Of a stretch of DNA of 64,000 nucleotides, positions 23,440 to 34,658 are shown piece after piece. The stretch comes from Tetrastigma voinierianum (taxonomy: Eukaryota; Streptophyta; Magnoliopsida; Vitales; Vitaceae), in assembly GCA_016808115.1 (NCBI GenBank), contig JAEQBH010001846.1, positions 62,001-126,000 on the forward strand, given 5' to 3'. A program made the position numbers and the translations under genes. The notes beneath the pieces are model-generated. The model saw only the letters and a program-made list of their open reading frames with translations, did no database searches and was not told the DNA's origin. Every line of letters starts with the position of its first letter. Position 1 is the stretch's first letter.

Positions 23440-23702
23440 CTTTTGGGTAGGTGGCATATTTAACGATAACCTCCACCCCCTCAAGGTTCTCTTTGGCCGG
23501 TAGCATACTTAAAAGTAACCTCCACCCCCTCTATGTTATCTTGGTTTCTATTCCTAACAACCCAGCATTGGCATAATTTTTACAAGAACTCCACTCCCTC
23601 GAGGTTCTCTCGGCTCTGCAGTGACTACCAAAAGAACTCCATCCCTCCTCAGATATCTTGTTTCATTCTCAATCTAATCTTTTAGGCGTGTGGCATACTT
23701 AT
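23440..23702. repeat. CC-rich tandem repeat in LTR, left part
   Basis: Units of about 60 bp include TGGCATA(T/C)TTA, then AACCTCCACCCCCTC, then a GTTCTC or GTTATC word. The array stops at 23702 and appears to resume at 27951, which marks the insertion of the next LTR. Confidence 0.6.
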
Positions 23703-24481
23703 CCAGAATCAGACGCCCCAAAATACCTCAGAATTTACATAATAACTTTATTACATTTTTCGTGCATAATTGAGTCAAACTTCGGGGTAATTTTCGAATT
23801 GTTAAATGAATATTGATTAAATGATTATATGGCTAAAATACAAATGCAAATATTATACAATTAGAATTTGATTAACCAAACAACCTATGTAAAATGGCAA
23901 ATTTGAATTGGTAAAATGAGGACCTAAGGGTCATTTGAGACTAATGTAACATTAAAACTTGTGAGTAACAATGGTTAAGTGGAATAATTAGATTCTAAAT
24001 GAAAATGGATTAAGAGCCAAAAGGAGAAAAATGAGAAATGAGATTATGTGAAGGTCAAACACGCTTCCCACACTGGCCAAGGCCATCACCAGACTCATGG
24101 GTGTCATTTGAGCAAATCCCGCTTTGGAGAGAAAAACAGATATATATGTATGAAGAGTGCCAGAAATTAAAAAGACTGTCTGGAAGGGATTCTTCCCATT
24201 TCTTGCTTCTAAAAGATCAAGCAACCTACAAGAGAAGATTTGAAGAGATTCAAGGTATGAACACAAACCCTAACTTCACCCTTGATTTTGATTCGGGGAA
24301 AAGTCTCAACTGGGAAAAAGAGGTTTTATTGATCTCTAAAACCACTTTTGGAGTTATTTTGTGATTCCATGGTGGGTTTTGATGCAGATGATTTGAGGAG
24401 GTTTATTGAAGAAAATGAGTGAGAAACAGCAAAATCTGGCGCTTCCTCTGGCGAACCCGCACTTGGTAGCTGGCATCTCAA

Positions 24482-24590
24482 AGTGGTATCGGGTACCCAT
24501 AGCACAGAGGGAGAATGGTACCGATACTAAAGGCTAGTGGTATCGGTACCCATTCACAATGAAGAACTGGTACCGGTACCGATGCTTCCA
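24482..24590. repeat. Tandem array of GGTACC/GGTATCG palindromes
   Basis: Two 54-bp units each start AGTGGTATCGG(G)TACCCAT and contain a second word of the GGTACCGATAC or GGTACCGGTACC type about 35 bp on. The layout matches the GTCGCGAC array: two palindromic words per 54-56-bp unit. Confidence 0.75.
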
Positions 24591-25339
24591 ACAACCCTGT
24601 TTTGTACTCAACTGATATGTCCTCAGATTCAGACACCGATTGCTTAGAGACCTCAATAAAGGTTTAATGGGGGTTCATAGGAGTATAACAGAGAGAGAAT
24701 GATCGTGACCGCCGCCTACGATATCTATTAAAGCAAAGGTAGATTTCACCTTGTTCAACCATTAAGAGTGGAGAATTGTATTTGACTAGGAAGCGGTAAA
24801 GACTTACTAATCCGACTCTAGACTAGTATCCAAAGAGACAAGGATCGATAAATTGGTCTCTGCTTTATTCTTTGTGACCAATTCTATTTCAAATTTCTAT
24901 TTGTGAAATCTATATATATATTGATTTGAATTATTAGCACTAAATGTTTGTCAAATGTTTGTTCTGGCTCTTATGACTCAATTCTATTTCAAGTTCTATT
25001 TGTGAAATATATATATATATATATATATTGATTTGAATTATAAGTATTTGAAATGTTTGTGAAATATCTACATGTGCGCGTGTATTTGAACTATAAGTGA
25101 ATTTAATGATGTGAGTAAATTGATTTGAAATGTATGACACGACTAAATATGACGGATTCACCAAATCGAATTCGCCAGAAGGTAACCGTATTGGATCAAT
25201 GTGAAATCACATTACTACTGAATGACAAATATGGCGGGATTCACCAACTAATCTGTCATGAATGTTAATTTCTATAGTCCAATGTGAGATTGTAATATTG
25301 AATGTGAAATTACATTACTACTGAACAACAAACAAGACA

Positions 25340-25344
25340 AGATT
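25340..25344. repeat. Target-site duplication AGATT (left)
   Basis: AGATT directly before the LTR start; the identical AGATT follows the LTR end at 27272-27276. Confidence 0.9.
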
Positions 25345-27271
25345 TGTAAGACTCCAGAAAATTCTAATTTTATGAAAAAGGGTAAAATGGTACTTCGTCA
25401 AAACTTAATTTTTTAGATCCTGATGATCTAAATAGACTTCACCGTTGGAATTGTCTCGCGAAATCTAAATACCACGACTTCCTCACGACTCGAGACACCG
25501 GAATTTCACGTTTTTCGAGGCATCGGGAGTAGTGCTGGACACTTGGCACATTTTGAGTGGCTCAAGAGGTGCCCCGTGTCATATGAAAAATGAGTCAAAC
25601 ATGAGCTCAAGTGTGGGCCATAGGTGACATGTGGCATCATGTCATTGGAGGGAAATCCGCTATTAAGGATAAGTAGATAGGGAAGAAATCCAAGAAGCCA
25701 ATGAGAAATGGACATGTGGCAAGTGAGATGACATCCCACTTGACCACTATCTTCTCCCAACCTGTTTAGGAAGAAGGAAAAAAGAGAGACAGACCGAGAG
25801 AGGAAAGGAAGGAAAGGTTTTAGAGAGAGAGTGTCTACCTTATCTCTAGATTTTTCCTAAGTGATCGATCCAAAGAAACTCCGCGAGGCACAAGCAAAGT
25901 TGGTCTACGCCGCAAGGATCTGGCGCGCGGCACTGAGCATTGTGGAGTTTCGAAAACTCCGAGAGGTGAGTCTTCCTCCACTTGGATATTCTTCGCTGGT
26001 ATGCCATGAAAATGGTTTTGGTGTCAGGAGGCCGAAATGGCCATGGATTTCTTGCCTAAAGAAGTGAACCACGTCGATGAGGTTGTCCATGACAATCCAC
26101 ATCGCGCGGGACTATTAAAGTCCGGATTGATGGTTGGACTGAAAATTTGTCCATGTGTTTTGCTTGCATGTTATTGCTTGAATTGAATGGCTTGAAATGT
26201 GTATTGGAAATGATATGTTAATGCATGCTAATTGATTTGTTAACATGAATGTTTGAATTATATGAATTTGCATCATTGCATTCATGTGCACGGTGACATC
26301 TTATCGAGTCGGGTGTGGGTGCACGGTATGGTTGTTCACCACTTTTGGTGAACGTGGGTTGAGCTTGTCTTTGGGACTACGTCCACAAAGTTAATTAAGG
26401 CCCAAATTCGCGAAACGGTAAATAATTAACGCGGTGTCAGCGCTCGAACTCGAGCGTGAGACCCGTGGTATTATCCGGGAAGGTCCTCGAGATAGGTAAT
26501 GGTGAGACCCGAATGGGTGTGAGAGACCCGCGGTACTATTCGAAAAGTTCTGTATGGGTGTTAGTGACCTGCGGTGTAATCCGAAAAGTTCTGTTGCCCA
26601 AGAGAAGACACATGGTCATGTTTATCACTTAGACTTAGAGTTGAGTGATAGGAGTCAAGGTTGACTTGGGATGGGTTACCCATTGGCAAATGCATTGGGT
26701 GTTGGTGAGCCGACAAAGGCTCGGTATTTGGGTGTCATTGCCATTACCAGTGACGATTGCCACACTTGGCATAGGCATGTTTGATGAAGTTGGTGAGTAA
26801 CTCGGGGTATGGGCATGGAAACATTTCATGCATGATATAAATCATTCCATGTATGCATCGTGAATTGTATGGTATGTGGATGTTGTGATGTGCCATTGCA
26901 TATGCATTTTAGGTGGGGAGTAGCTCAAGCAGGAACATTCAACTACTGGGCATTGCTCACCCCGTCGTGATTTCAAGTACTGTGCAGACGACGCCTTGGG
27001 AGGCCTGGGATTATGAAGTTGGCCTGACTATGGCCTTGATTCATGGTTTGTGTATATATTAGAACCTAATAATTTTAATATATAGTTTTGTATTAAGAGT
27101 GACTTAACAACTTCAATCTCATGTAGTTCATTGGCTAAACCCAGATGACGAAGTATTTCGATGACGACCCTATCAATATTTTACTTCATAAGAGGTTCTG
27201 GCGATATGAGACACACATGTTTCCGCAGGTTGACGGTGGTCAACGGGACCCCTGGGAAATGAGGCGTCACA
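25345..27271 (+). repeat. Solo gypsy LTR (1,927 bp) with perfect target duplication
   Basis: Starts TGTAAGACTCCAG and ends GGCGTCACA, flanked by identical AGATT. There is no internal domain, so two LTRs recombined and left one. Contents: a CT/GA-rich leader at 25790-25850, GCATATGCATTTTAGGTGGGG at about 26894 (one of the conserved forward-LTR motifs), and a short GAGACCCG minisatellite at 26455-26600 related to the array at 1719-2040. It sits within a roughly 100-bp repeat unit of the middle LTR. Intact ends and a perfect duplication suggest a fairly recent insertion relative to its hosts. Confidence 0.9.
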
Positions 27272-27276
27272 AGATT
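27272..27276. repeat. Target-site duplication AGATT (right)
   Basis: Matches 25340-25344 exactly. Confidence 0.9.
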
Positions 27277-27950
27277 CACTAACTGAATCTGTTGTGAATG
27301 TTGACTCTATAGTCATATGTGAAATCACAAACCGAAAAGCGAAAAAAATGATATTAAAAAGTGTATTTGTATAAGTATCTTTTACATTACACATAGATAT
27401 TGTATAAAGGCATTATTTTGATAAATGGCTGATCTGGGGATTGAATCGATTTGAATAGAGAATCGATAGGAACCACTAAGCATGAAAATGCTTAGCGTAT
27501 TGTTTTATCAATGCGCAGGTACCGAGTGATAGACAGTTATTGAAAGCGGACCCAAGGTCGAGAAGCTCAGAGTCACTTAGAAAGTTCACGGAGTATGCTC
27601 CGTCACATACATCCTCACCATTTTTGAGCATGACATTGTTTTGTAAACAAAGGGAGTTCAACTCCAAAATTATTTTTGTACTTATATCTTAATACGATTG
27701 ATATTATGTTGTAAACTATACATAAAAATGCCATTTTTGGTTAAATGCATATTTTGTAAAGGGAATTTGCATTGAATGTGTAAATGTTTATGGGCTCGCA
27801 TTAAATTAGAAATCGCTCGCAAAAAATTTGAGAATGAAAACGCTATATTAGTGAAACATGTGGGAGCAAATGGATTTGATTTATGGCCCGCCTGGGCGTC
27901 TCCTGCTTCGTTCGGATCACCTGGTCGGGTTGGGTCGGGCTCTGGGATCA
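27277..27950 (+). repeat. Middle LTR of the nest, right part
   Basis: Continues the repeat unit broken by the solo LTR (ACTAACTGAATCTG resembles ACCAACTAATCTG at 25245). It runs to GGGCGTCT and TCGGGCTCTGGGATCAC near 27900-27950, which mirror the inverted AGACGCCC at the left edge. No coding signal. Confidence 0.45.
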
Positions 27951-28865
27951 CTACACAAAGAACCTCCACCCCTCCATGTTATCTTGGTTTCTCGCCATCC
28001 TTATCTGAACCTCTTGAGAAGGAATTGAACATCCTTACAAGGAACCTCTCACTCATCATGGTAGTGATTCCCAAACATCCTTACCGGGAACCTTTTGAGA
28101 ATGAATTGAGCATCCTTACAAGGAACCTCTCATTTATGTCCATTTCAACAACCATACAAGAACATATCCTACTAATAATCATCACCCATAACCAATGATT
28201 CCATAAACCCCCAATTCTATGCTTCAATCTTTCAAAAATCCACAAATACGCTAGAGGAAATTTCAATAAACAATTAGGAAAATACAAGAGATCAGAATCA
28301 TCAAGATTTTACTACCTTAACACAAATCATTATGATTTAGAAATCCCAAAGAACACATTTAAGAATAGGTAATCCATAATTTCAAATATTAGAATTTAAG
28401 ACAAGAAAAGGATTTCTATGGGCATTCAACCTAACTTTGTTTAAAAATGCACATTTGCAAAAGACTAAGAGAGAGAATGATTTCATATCCTAAATATACG
28501 ATACATTGATAGCCCAAAACATACATATATAACACCTCAGCCTCAATGTAAGTGAATGAGAGAACTCATCCAAATTCTTGTTGGGATGAAGATCTCGAGC
28601 TTGGACTCTAATCTACCCTTCAATCTCCGGTTTTGCCGTTCCCTTCTTCCTCTCTAATGATTTCTAAGGTTCCAAGGGGTGTGGGGTGAGAGTGGAGTGA
28701 AAGAAAAATGAGGGAAATTGAGTGAAATGAGATTTACATACAGCAGCCCAAAATTTACTGTTCATGGGTTGTTTTAGTTTTCTCAAAAATTACGGTTTTG
28801 CCACTAAAATCTCCAATTTGCTCTATATGACAACCCTAAGGTTTTTCGACGTTCTGGGTTCATTT
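27951..28865 (-). repeat. Outer LTR of the nest, right part
   Basis: The CC-rich repeats resume (AACCTCCACCCCTCCATG, then GTTATCTTGG), followed by Gln/Leu-like repeats with GGAACCTCTCA. A leader-like region then reads on the minus strand. The likely minus-strand start is TGAACCCAGAACGTCG near 28863, a decayed version of an LTR opening. Confidence 0.45.
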
Positions 28866-29054
28866 TTAATATTATTTTAACCTAAAAACATTTATTTTTC
28901 TCTTTCATTATTCTGCCCTTTTATACTTATTATTCTTATAACTTGATTTAAAATGTAAATAGGAACGTCAAAGGCAAAATGAAGTTAATTGGACGATTAT
29001 TGATAGTTTAGACATGTGAAAGTTTACGAAAACCTTGGGTGATTCAAATTAGAT

Positions 29055-29057
<3 letters not shown>
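28866..29057. other. AT-rich spacer
   Basis: No recognisable feature before the (TA)n run. Confidence 0.35.

Positions 29058-29135
<78 letters not shown>
29058..29135. repeat. (TA)n microsatellite
   Basis: About 39 uninterrupted TA units; open frames here are only Ile-Tyr repeats. Confidence 0.98.
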
Positions 29136-29138
<3 letters not shown>

Positions 29139-29734
29139 TATTGTTAAAATGCAATAATATTTTTTTTAAAGTAATTGCAAAAATTAATTTTAAATAACAT
29201 AAAAGTGAATCATAAATAAAATAAAAAGGAGTTGAGAAACAATTAAGGTTAAAGAAATTGAGAAACAATTAAGGTTAAAGAAATTTTAATTTTTAAAAAC
29301 ATTATATATTAAAAGGATAGAGGTAGAGAATTCTTTTCTTTATCCGGAAGCAAGAATTTCTTTTGTCTTCATAATATATTCTACAAACACTGTTGCTAAG
29401 TTTTACCTTATCTTATTTATATGGTAGCTAGTTGTATCATTTGCTTCTGTTCTTATCATTTTTATTTTTATAGGTTCAATAGATTTGCTTAATTTATTAT
29501 TTTTTTATTACAGATTTGCTTAATTTATATTTTCTCATATTTATATTAAAATGGTGTCATTGGTTTTTGTTCTTATACTTTTTTTCTTATCTTTCTCGAT
29601 TTAAAAATAAATAAATTATTTTCCATTTACAAAAATTATTGTGTGGAAGATTGATAATAGCAATTTTCTCTAACTTCTGACATGAGGGGCTTTGATTTGT
29701 CAGATTCCCTATTTGACACTCTGTTTTCATTCTA
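29136..29734. other. Intron-like T-rich stretch
   Basis: T-rich sequence with polypyrimidine tracts ending in TTCATTCTAG at about 29733, a good 3' splice site ahead of the next exon. No coding motif seen. Confidence 0.35.
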
Positions 29735-29975
29735 GAGCATGTGGGATATGGAATTACGTACTATGCAACCGATCATTTGGTAATTTTGGTCTGTAGTTCT
29801 ACAGATTACAAACTCAGTTTGCCAGATTATTTTTGGGAGTCTTTCCAGGAAGGGGAAAAGATTAGTACCATGAATTGTGTCTGTTATGCCTCAGGTCCTT
29901 GGCTTATTAGCGGTGTTGTTGAGCTATTAGGAATATGGTTTTCAAAAAACATAGTAATGAATGGTGTCTAATTTA
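29735..29975 (+). pseudogene. Possible TIR-NBS-LRR C-terminal (C-JID-like) exon fragment
   Basis: After a good 3' splice-site-like sequence the frame encodes about 76 residues rich in Tyr, Trp and Phe. It includes DYFWESFQEGEKIS and then YASGPWLISG, followed by a Val/Leu stretch where the family has a Cys-Gly-Val-Arg-Leu-type phrase. The post-LRR C-JID jelly-roll domain of many plant TNL resistance proteins ends this way. A possible tail with LMSINLNGVPSHPKN follows in another frame (about 29970-30060). The identification comes from family memory only. No TIR, NBS or LRR part is nearby, so it would be an orphan exon. It could instead be an unrelated small open frame. Confidence 0.4.
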
Positions 29976-29989
29976 ATGTCAATCAATTT

Positions 29990-30764
29990 AAACGGAGTTC
30001 CTTCACATCCCAAGAACAAAAGAAGGAAAAAGATGATGACCATGGCACTCCAAATTCAATATGAGAAAAATTTTTGATTGTTTTTTTTTTAATGTTGATT
30101 TTTTTCACATGGCCAATATCATGTCTTCCTGTTTTTCCGGAACAGAGATTTTCATTTCAAGTAGAGAATGTGCAGAGGGCTGAGCTTCACCCATGCCTCT
30201 GCCACCACCAAACAGAATTAACTATTTTATTTCTTCTTTCTAATTTTCTTCTTGTCATACTATATATTCATTTTAAATGAAAGAAGATTCACCTTGCTTG
30301 TGTTTTTGCCATTGGTCTGTCATAGGGCAGTTAATTGCTTGTCTCTATATCGCTCCATTAGAGACAAATTAACCCACACCATCAGGTTTTGGTTATTGAC
30401 ATTCTATAAAGCTGAACAAGAGCATACTGATGAGACTTTTTGTGTTTAAATTGGTCAGTGATCATGTCAAAAATAAATAAATAAAGGTCAGTGATCAACT
30501 CTGATTCACCATTATTATCTTAACAACCTCATCATTTTTTCCTTCTACATCAGCCATATTATTTCAGTTCTGAATATTATCGTTATTCTAATACTAATTT
30601 TTAAATTTGCTGTTATGTTATTTGTTTCACATCTTTTTTGTTTACTTTTCTGGTGACTTTTACAATAGCTGAAGATTTAGCAGAGCATGGAGCTACAAAT
30701 GGATAACTGAATCAGATTATAATGTGAATACATATAGTTCATGGAGGACTCATATTGAAGGATC
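29990..30764. other. No gene recognised
   Basis: T-rich, intron- or 3' UTR-like sequence between the orphan exon and the copia LTR. Confidence 0.3.
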
Positions 30765-31256
30765 TGTTGGAATTTTAATCTATCATATGAGCTATATGTG
30801 TATAATTGTGTATACAAGTCATCAAATAAGGTTGAGTCCAATTAAATAAAGCATCTAAATATGGTTTATTGGGCTTCATGATCACCATGGACCTCATATG
30901 TGTAGAGACTGGCCATGGGCGAGTCTTATGATGGGCCGACCAGAAATTATAACCTAGGTTTTCACTCTATATAAATATGATCCCTAAATTGCAAAGTATG
31001 TCATTCTTTTGACATCCCATCAAAGTTATGATTTTGAGAGCCAGATTCACTTGGAAGACAAAACCACAAGATCACAAAGATAAATTTACCACTTAGATAT
31101 TCAGATGCCCGCATATTTGTTTGGTATACTTGATGATTTGGTATGAACAGATCTTGTTTTTAAGAGATTAAAGATCTGGTATGAACAGATCTCGTTTTTA
31201 AGATATCAAGATATAGTATGAACATATCATGTTTCTAAGAGATTCAATTATCAACA
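30765..31256 (+). repeat. Ty1/copia 5' LTR (about 490 bp)
   Basis: Starts TGTTGGAATTTTAATC and ends CAATTATCAACA. It contains a TATA-like TATATAAATATG (about 30969) and three 38-bp tandem repeats near its end. A primer-binding-site-like AGTGGTATTTAACC follows immediately. Together these are the hallmarks of a copia 5' LTR. Confidence 0.7.
31135..31247. repeat. Three 38-bp tandem repeats in copia LTR
   Basis: Units at 31135-31172, 31173-31209 and 31210-31247, each of the form GATCTGGTATGAACAGATC then GTTTTTAAGAGAT. The first 20 bp contains a near-palindrome AGATCTGGTATGAACAGATC. Confidence 0.85.
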
Positions 31257-31334
31257 AGTGGTATTTAACCTGCGCTCATGATTAGGTCATCGGTTTGATC
31301 ATTGTCTTCATCATGAAATTATTTATGATTCCGC
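31257..31334 (+). other. Copia primer-binding-site-like stretch and leader
   Basis: TGGTAT at 31259, where a tRNA primer would pair with TGGTATCAGAGC; only the first six bases fit well. The leader is cut by the gypsy LTR at 31335 and resumes at 33266. Confidence 0.45.
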
Positions 31335-33265
31335 TGTAAGACCCGAGAAATTTCCAATTTCGAAAAGGGCAAAATCGTATCAAGTTAAAAATCCCAAATT
31401 TATTCTCTAGATCTCGATGATGAAATGGATTTCACCGCTGAATCGTCTCACAAATCTGGTCGCAAAGACGTCACCTCACGACCCCGTGGCAATGGAGCCG
31501 ACACGCCGAGGCATCATCGCATATCTAGATGTCAGAACGACATGACGCGACGAAGTCACCAATGTGACTCATGTGACGCCAATGGAGTAGATGACTGAAA
31601 TGGACGCCGAGATAGTGCCAAATGTCGAAAATCCAAGCTTGTGCGACATACTTACTCATTATTTAAATTCTTAAATGAGGAAAAGACAAAACGGAATAGT
31701 AGTCTTCTCCATTTGAAAAGGAGAAAAACAGAACGTGCAGGGGAGAGATGCAGTAACGTGAAAAATGGTGGGATTTTTACAGAGCATCCAACTTCTCTCT
31801 AGATTTGTAAAGCATCCGATCACAAAATCCTTCTAGTTAGCGAAATATGCTCTATGCATCGAGCCTACGCCGCGCGCAAGACCCGCTTTGTGAGTTTTCG
31901 ACAAACTCCGCAGGTGAGTGATTTATCCTACGCTACACTTTATTTGTTTTATAACGCTTTTCGCTGGCTTGAGGCTTTGAACGTCGCTTGATCGGTCCAA
32001 AAACTTGGGATCAATTGCTTGAATTTATTGAACCCAATATGTGCAATCCGTAATTGTGAGGTCATTTCGTGGCCATAACAGATACCATGACGAATCAGAC
32101 AGGATGTGCATAGGCTTCCGAATGGTCATGGAAATTGTGTTCACAAAGCGAACCACGATTGAATGAATGGCCGCGGGAATGGGGCGAATCTCGAGGGTTA
32201 CCGCTCACATGAATAGTGTCCATGACCAATTTTAAGTAAAAATGTGTCGGGCCAAGTGATTCAAATCTTGAATCAAGCCATAAGCCACTACCTAACAGCC
32301 TAATTTTTGGTGTGATGAATTGTGAAATTTCATAACATGTTGTGTGATCAAATTATGTTAATATGTATCATGTTTTATATATTAGCATGTGTGGTTTTAT
32401 CTGTATTGGAATTGGCATCATGCATTTCATATGCACTGGGGCACCCTAGGACGATAGGAGTGAGTGCATGAGGTGATTCTTGAGAGAATGGTTTCGGAGG
32501 GTTGGCTAAAATTAATAATTATCGGAGGGTAGTCCATATAAAATATAAATCGTCAGAGTCGGCCCAATTGATATACATCAGAGGGTTGTCCACTAAAAAG
32601 ATCATCGGAGTCGGTCCAATATTTATATCGGAGGGTTGTCCACAAATAAAAACAAATATCTTTGTTGAAAATAATGTTTAAATGCGTGGGCAGGCAGAAG
32701 TGTGAAGATCAGTGTGGGGACTCGGGGTGGCAGTTGATCAATACTGGGCATTCAAGTAGGATCACGCATTTACTTGAATGTATGTTTCATTGGGCATTGC
32801 ATGCTACGATTGGGTGGAAGTAGCATTTAGGGTGAGGTCCGCTCTTTGAGCGATAAGCGCTCACCTTATCGAGGAACATATTTTAGTCTGTGAGGGGAGG
32901 CGCCTGAGGAGACGACTCATCTAGGCCAGGTTGAGAAGAAAGCCAGGGTTGTGGCTTTGGTGTTATATTATACATATGTGAAGATTTTAGAATTTTGATA
33001 TATGTTGTATAAGAGTAAATTATTAACTCTTGAAACCATGAGATATAGATTTGGTTTGGTGATGAGTATTGGTTTATGGGCCCAAGAGGCCGTTTTTACT
33101 CATGTTATGTATTATATTGGATTGTTTGGGACATGTTTGTTCTTGGGTGGCTCTGTTACAAGGGAGACTTTGCCGTTTTCGTTAGAAATGTCGGGCCACA
33201 GGCATTCGAGTGTTTAAGCGGGTTGATGGGTGGTCAGCGGACCCACGGGATTTGGGGGTGTCACA
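31335..33265 (+). repeat. Solo gypsy LTR (about 1.93 kb) in copia leader
   Basis: Starts TGTAAGACCCGAG and ends GGGGGTGTCACA, the same family as the LTR at 3269. It contains a minisatellite at about 32500-32645 with the words ATCGGAGGGTTGTCCA and GAGTCGG(C/T)CCAA. The flanking five bases are TCCGC and TCAGT, agreeing at only three positions, so the target duplication is decayed or absent. No internal domain is attached. Confidence 0.75.
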
Positions 33266-34070
33266 TCAGTTGAATATCGATATGGCTATTGAATTTAGTA
33301 ATATGACGGTTTTATGGTTTTCTTTAGCCATCACATATTTCAAGATTTAAAGATCTTGAACATATTACATATTATGACATTGATAATTTAGCAATATTTG
33401 CAATTTGGTTTGGTATACATGAATTACATGTATATAATATAATATACCATTGAGGAATTTAGAAATATCTTTGCTTTATATCATTAAAGTCAGGTAATAG
33501 AAATAGATTTGGGGTTCCATTACAATTTATGGTTTGATTTACATGACGGCCCAATTCTTGAATTTTGGATGCACAATTTGGGTATTCTAGATTTGGTAAT
33601 TATGGATATAATATTAGAATTAAGTGATAAACAATATGTTCCAGCAAACTTCCACTGTTGTGAAATTAATTTGATTTTAAGATAATAAAAGGAGTTTTAT
33701 ACCTATATGTTATTGCTGCGAATATATTGGCTAAGGAAGGTTAATGTTTGGCTGATTATATACACATGGTGATAACATGTGGTAATTTTTACGGTATAAA
33801 ATGTGAGCATTAAGTCGGTCGAAAGGGTTTAAATATTTGACATGCTTTGTGCTCAGTGTTTGATCACTACACCAAGGTGCCATTACAAGTTAATGTTTAT
33901 GTCCAAAGACTAAATATTAATGTTGTACTAAGTATCTGTATTGGGCTACCATTTATCTGTGATTAATTAATTTTACATATTATAGTTTTGTATATACCGA
34001 GTAATTTAGTTTATTTATTTATTTATTTTTTTGCCTTCATGAAGTTCCCGGGTTCCGCTCAAATATCTCG
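33266..34070 (+). other. Probable copia untranslated leader
   Basis: About 800 AT-rich bases between the copia LTR region and the gag start, on the same strand. No frame longer than a few dozen codons and no motif recognised. It may include other inserted sequence. Confidence 0.35.
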
Positions 34071-34074
34071 CCAA

Positions 34075-34658
34075 TATTAATGCCGCCTAATGCTTAATGG
34101 CACTAATTTCAAGTCATGAAAGAGAACGCTACTGCTCTCGGTCATGGACTCGGGATTCGCATTAGCTACCCAAACTTTAATCCACTACACATGAGAGTAC
34201 CTATGACCAAAAGAGGGAGATGGAAAAGTGGGCAAGGTCAAACCGTATGAGCTTGATGATCATGAAGCGCGCCATTCCAGAAGCTTTTCGAGGCACTATG
34301 TCCAAACATATTACTACCACTAAGGGTTTTCTTGAGGATATTGAGAAAAGGTTTACCAAAAATGAAAAGGCTGAGACAAGTACACTTTTGGAAAAACTTA
34401 TCTCAATGAGGTATGTAGGAAAAGGAAACATAAGGGAATACATTATGGAAATGTCTCACACGCTTCAAAATCGAAGCACTCAAGTCGAGTTATCGTAAGA
34501 CTTGCTAGTGCATTTGGTTTTGATATCCCTTCCGACACAGTACAGTCAATTTAAAGTGAGCTATAATCGCTAAAAGGAGACATGGTCTCTAATGAGCTCA
34601 TATATCTCACCGTGTCCAAGAAAGGAAAGGTCAAGCGTGATAAGACAAAAGGCTCACT
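34075..34658 (+). pseudogene. Ty1/copia gag, first part
   Basis: Gag forms the virus-like particle of the retrotransposon. The family opening is seen at 34090 (MLNGTNFK), followed by a frameshifted stretch. A long clean run at 34220-34495 reads EKWARSNRMSLMIMK, then IPEAFRG, EKRFTKNEKAETSTLL and GNIREYIMEMSH. Downstream 34500-34640 continues in other frames (LLVHLVLISLPTQYSQFKVS, then a Lys-rich KKGKVKRDKTKG). At 34658 the frame is cut by a gypsy LTR and resumes at 36725 with matching Lys-rich sequence. Stops and shifts make it non-functional. Confidence 0.8.
34654..34658. repeat. Target-site duplication, left (TCACT)
   Basis: TCACT precedes the inserted LTR; ACACT follows it at 36720-36724. 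Four of five bases match. Confidence 0.55.

Larger units (their letters stand above)
21859..23702 (-). repeat. Outer LTR of a three-level nest, left part
   Basis: The plus-strand edge TGTAACACCCC at 21859 can be an LTR start (plus) or end (minus). The minus reading is favoured because CC-rich repeats at 23440-23640 resume at 27951, where leader-like sequence reads on the minus strand. The segment contains the palindrome array (22070-22720), a (TA)n run (22805-22911) and CC-rich repeats (words CCTCCACCCCCTC and GTTATCTTGG). Frames such as 21955-22410 are products of the array. Orientation and family are inferred. Confidence 0.5.
23703..25344 (+). repeat. Middle LTR of the nest, left part
   Basis: Begins around AGACGCCCCAAAATACC (23711). 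It contains a leader-like phrase (ACACAAACCCTAACTTC at about 24261), then the GGTACC palindrome array at 24482-24590. At about 25150-25344 come roughly 100-bp repeats with GGATTCACC and ATTACTACTGAA. The plus strand is chosen from the order of leader and repeat. The exact left border is uncertain. No coding region recognised. Confidence 0.45.

Noticed and set aside
27776..28198. 140-codon open frame on the plus strand
   Set aside because: It spans the junction of two LTR sequences and the Cys/Leu phrases come from CC-rich tandem repeats.
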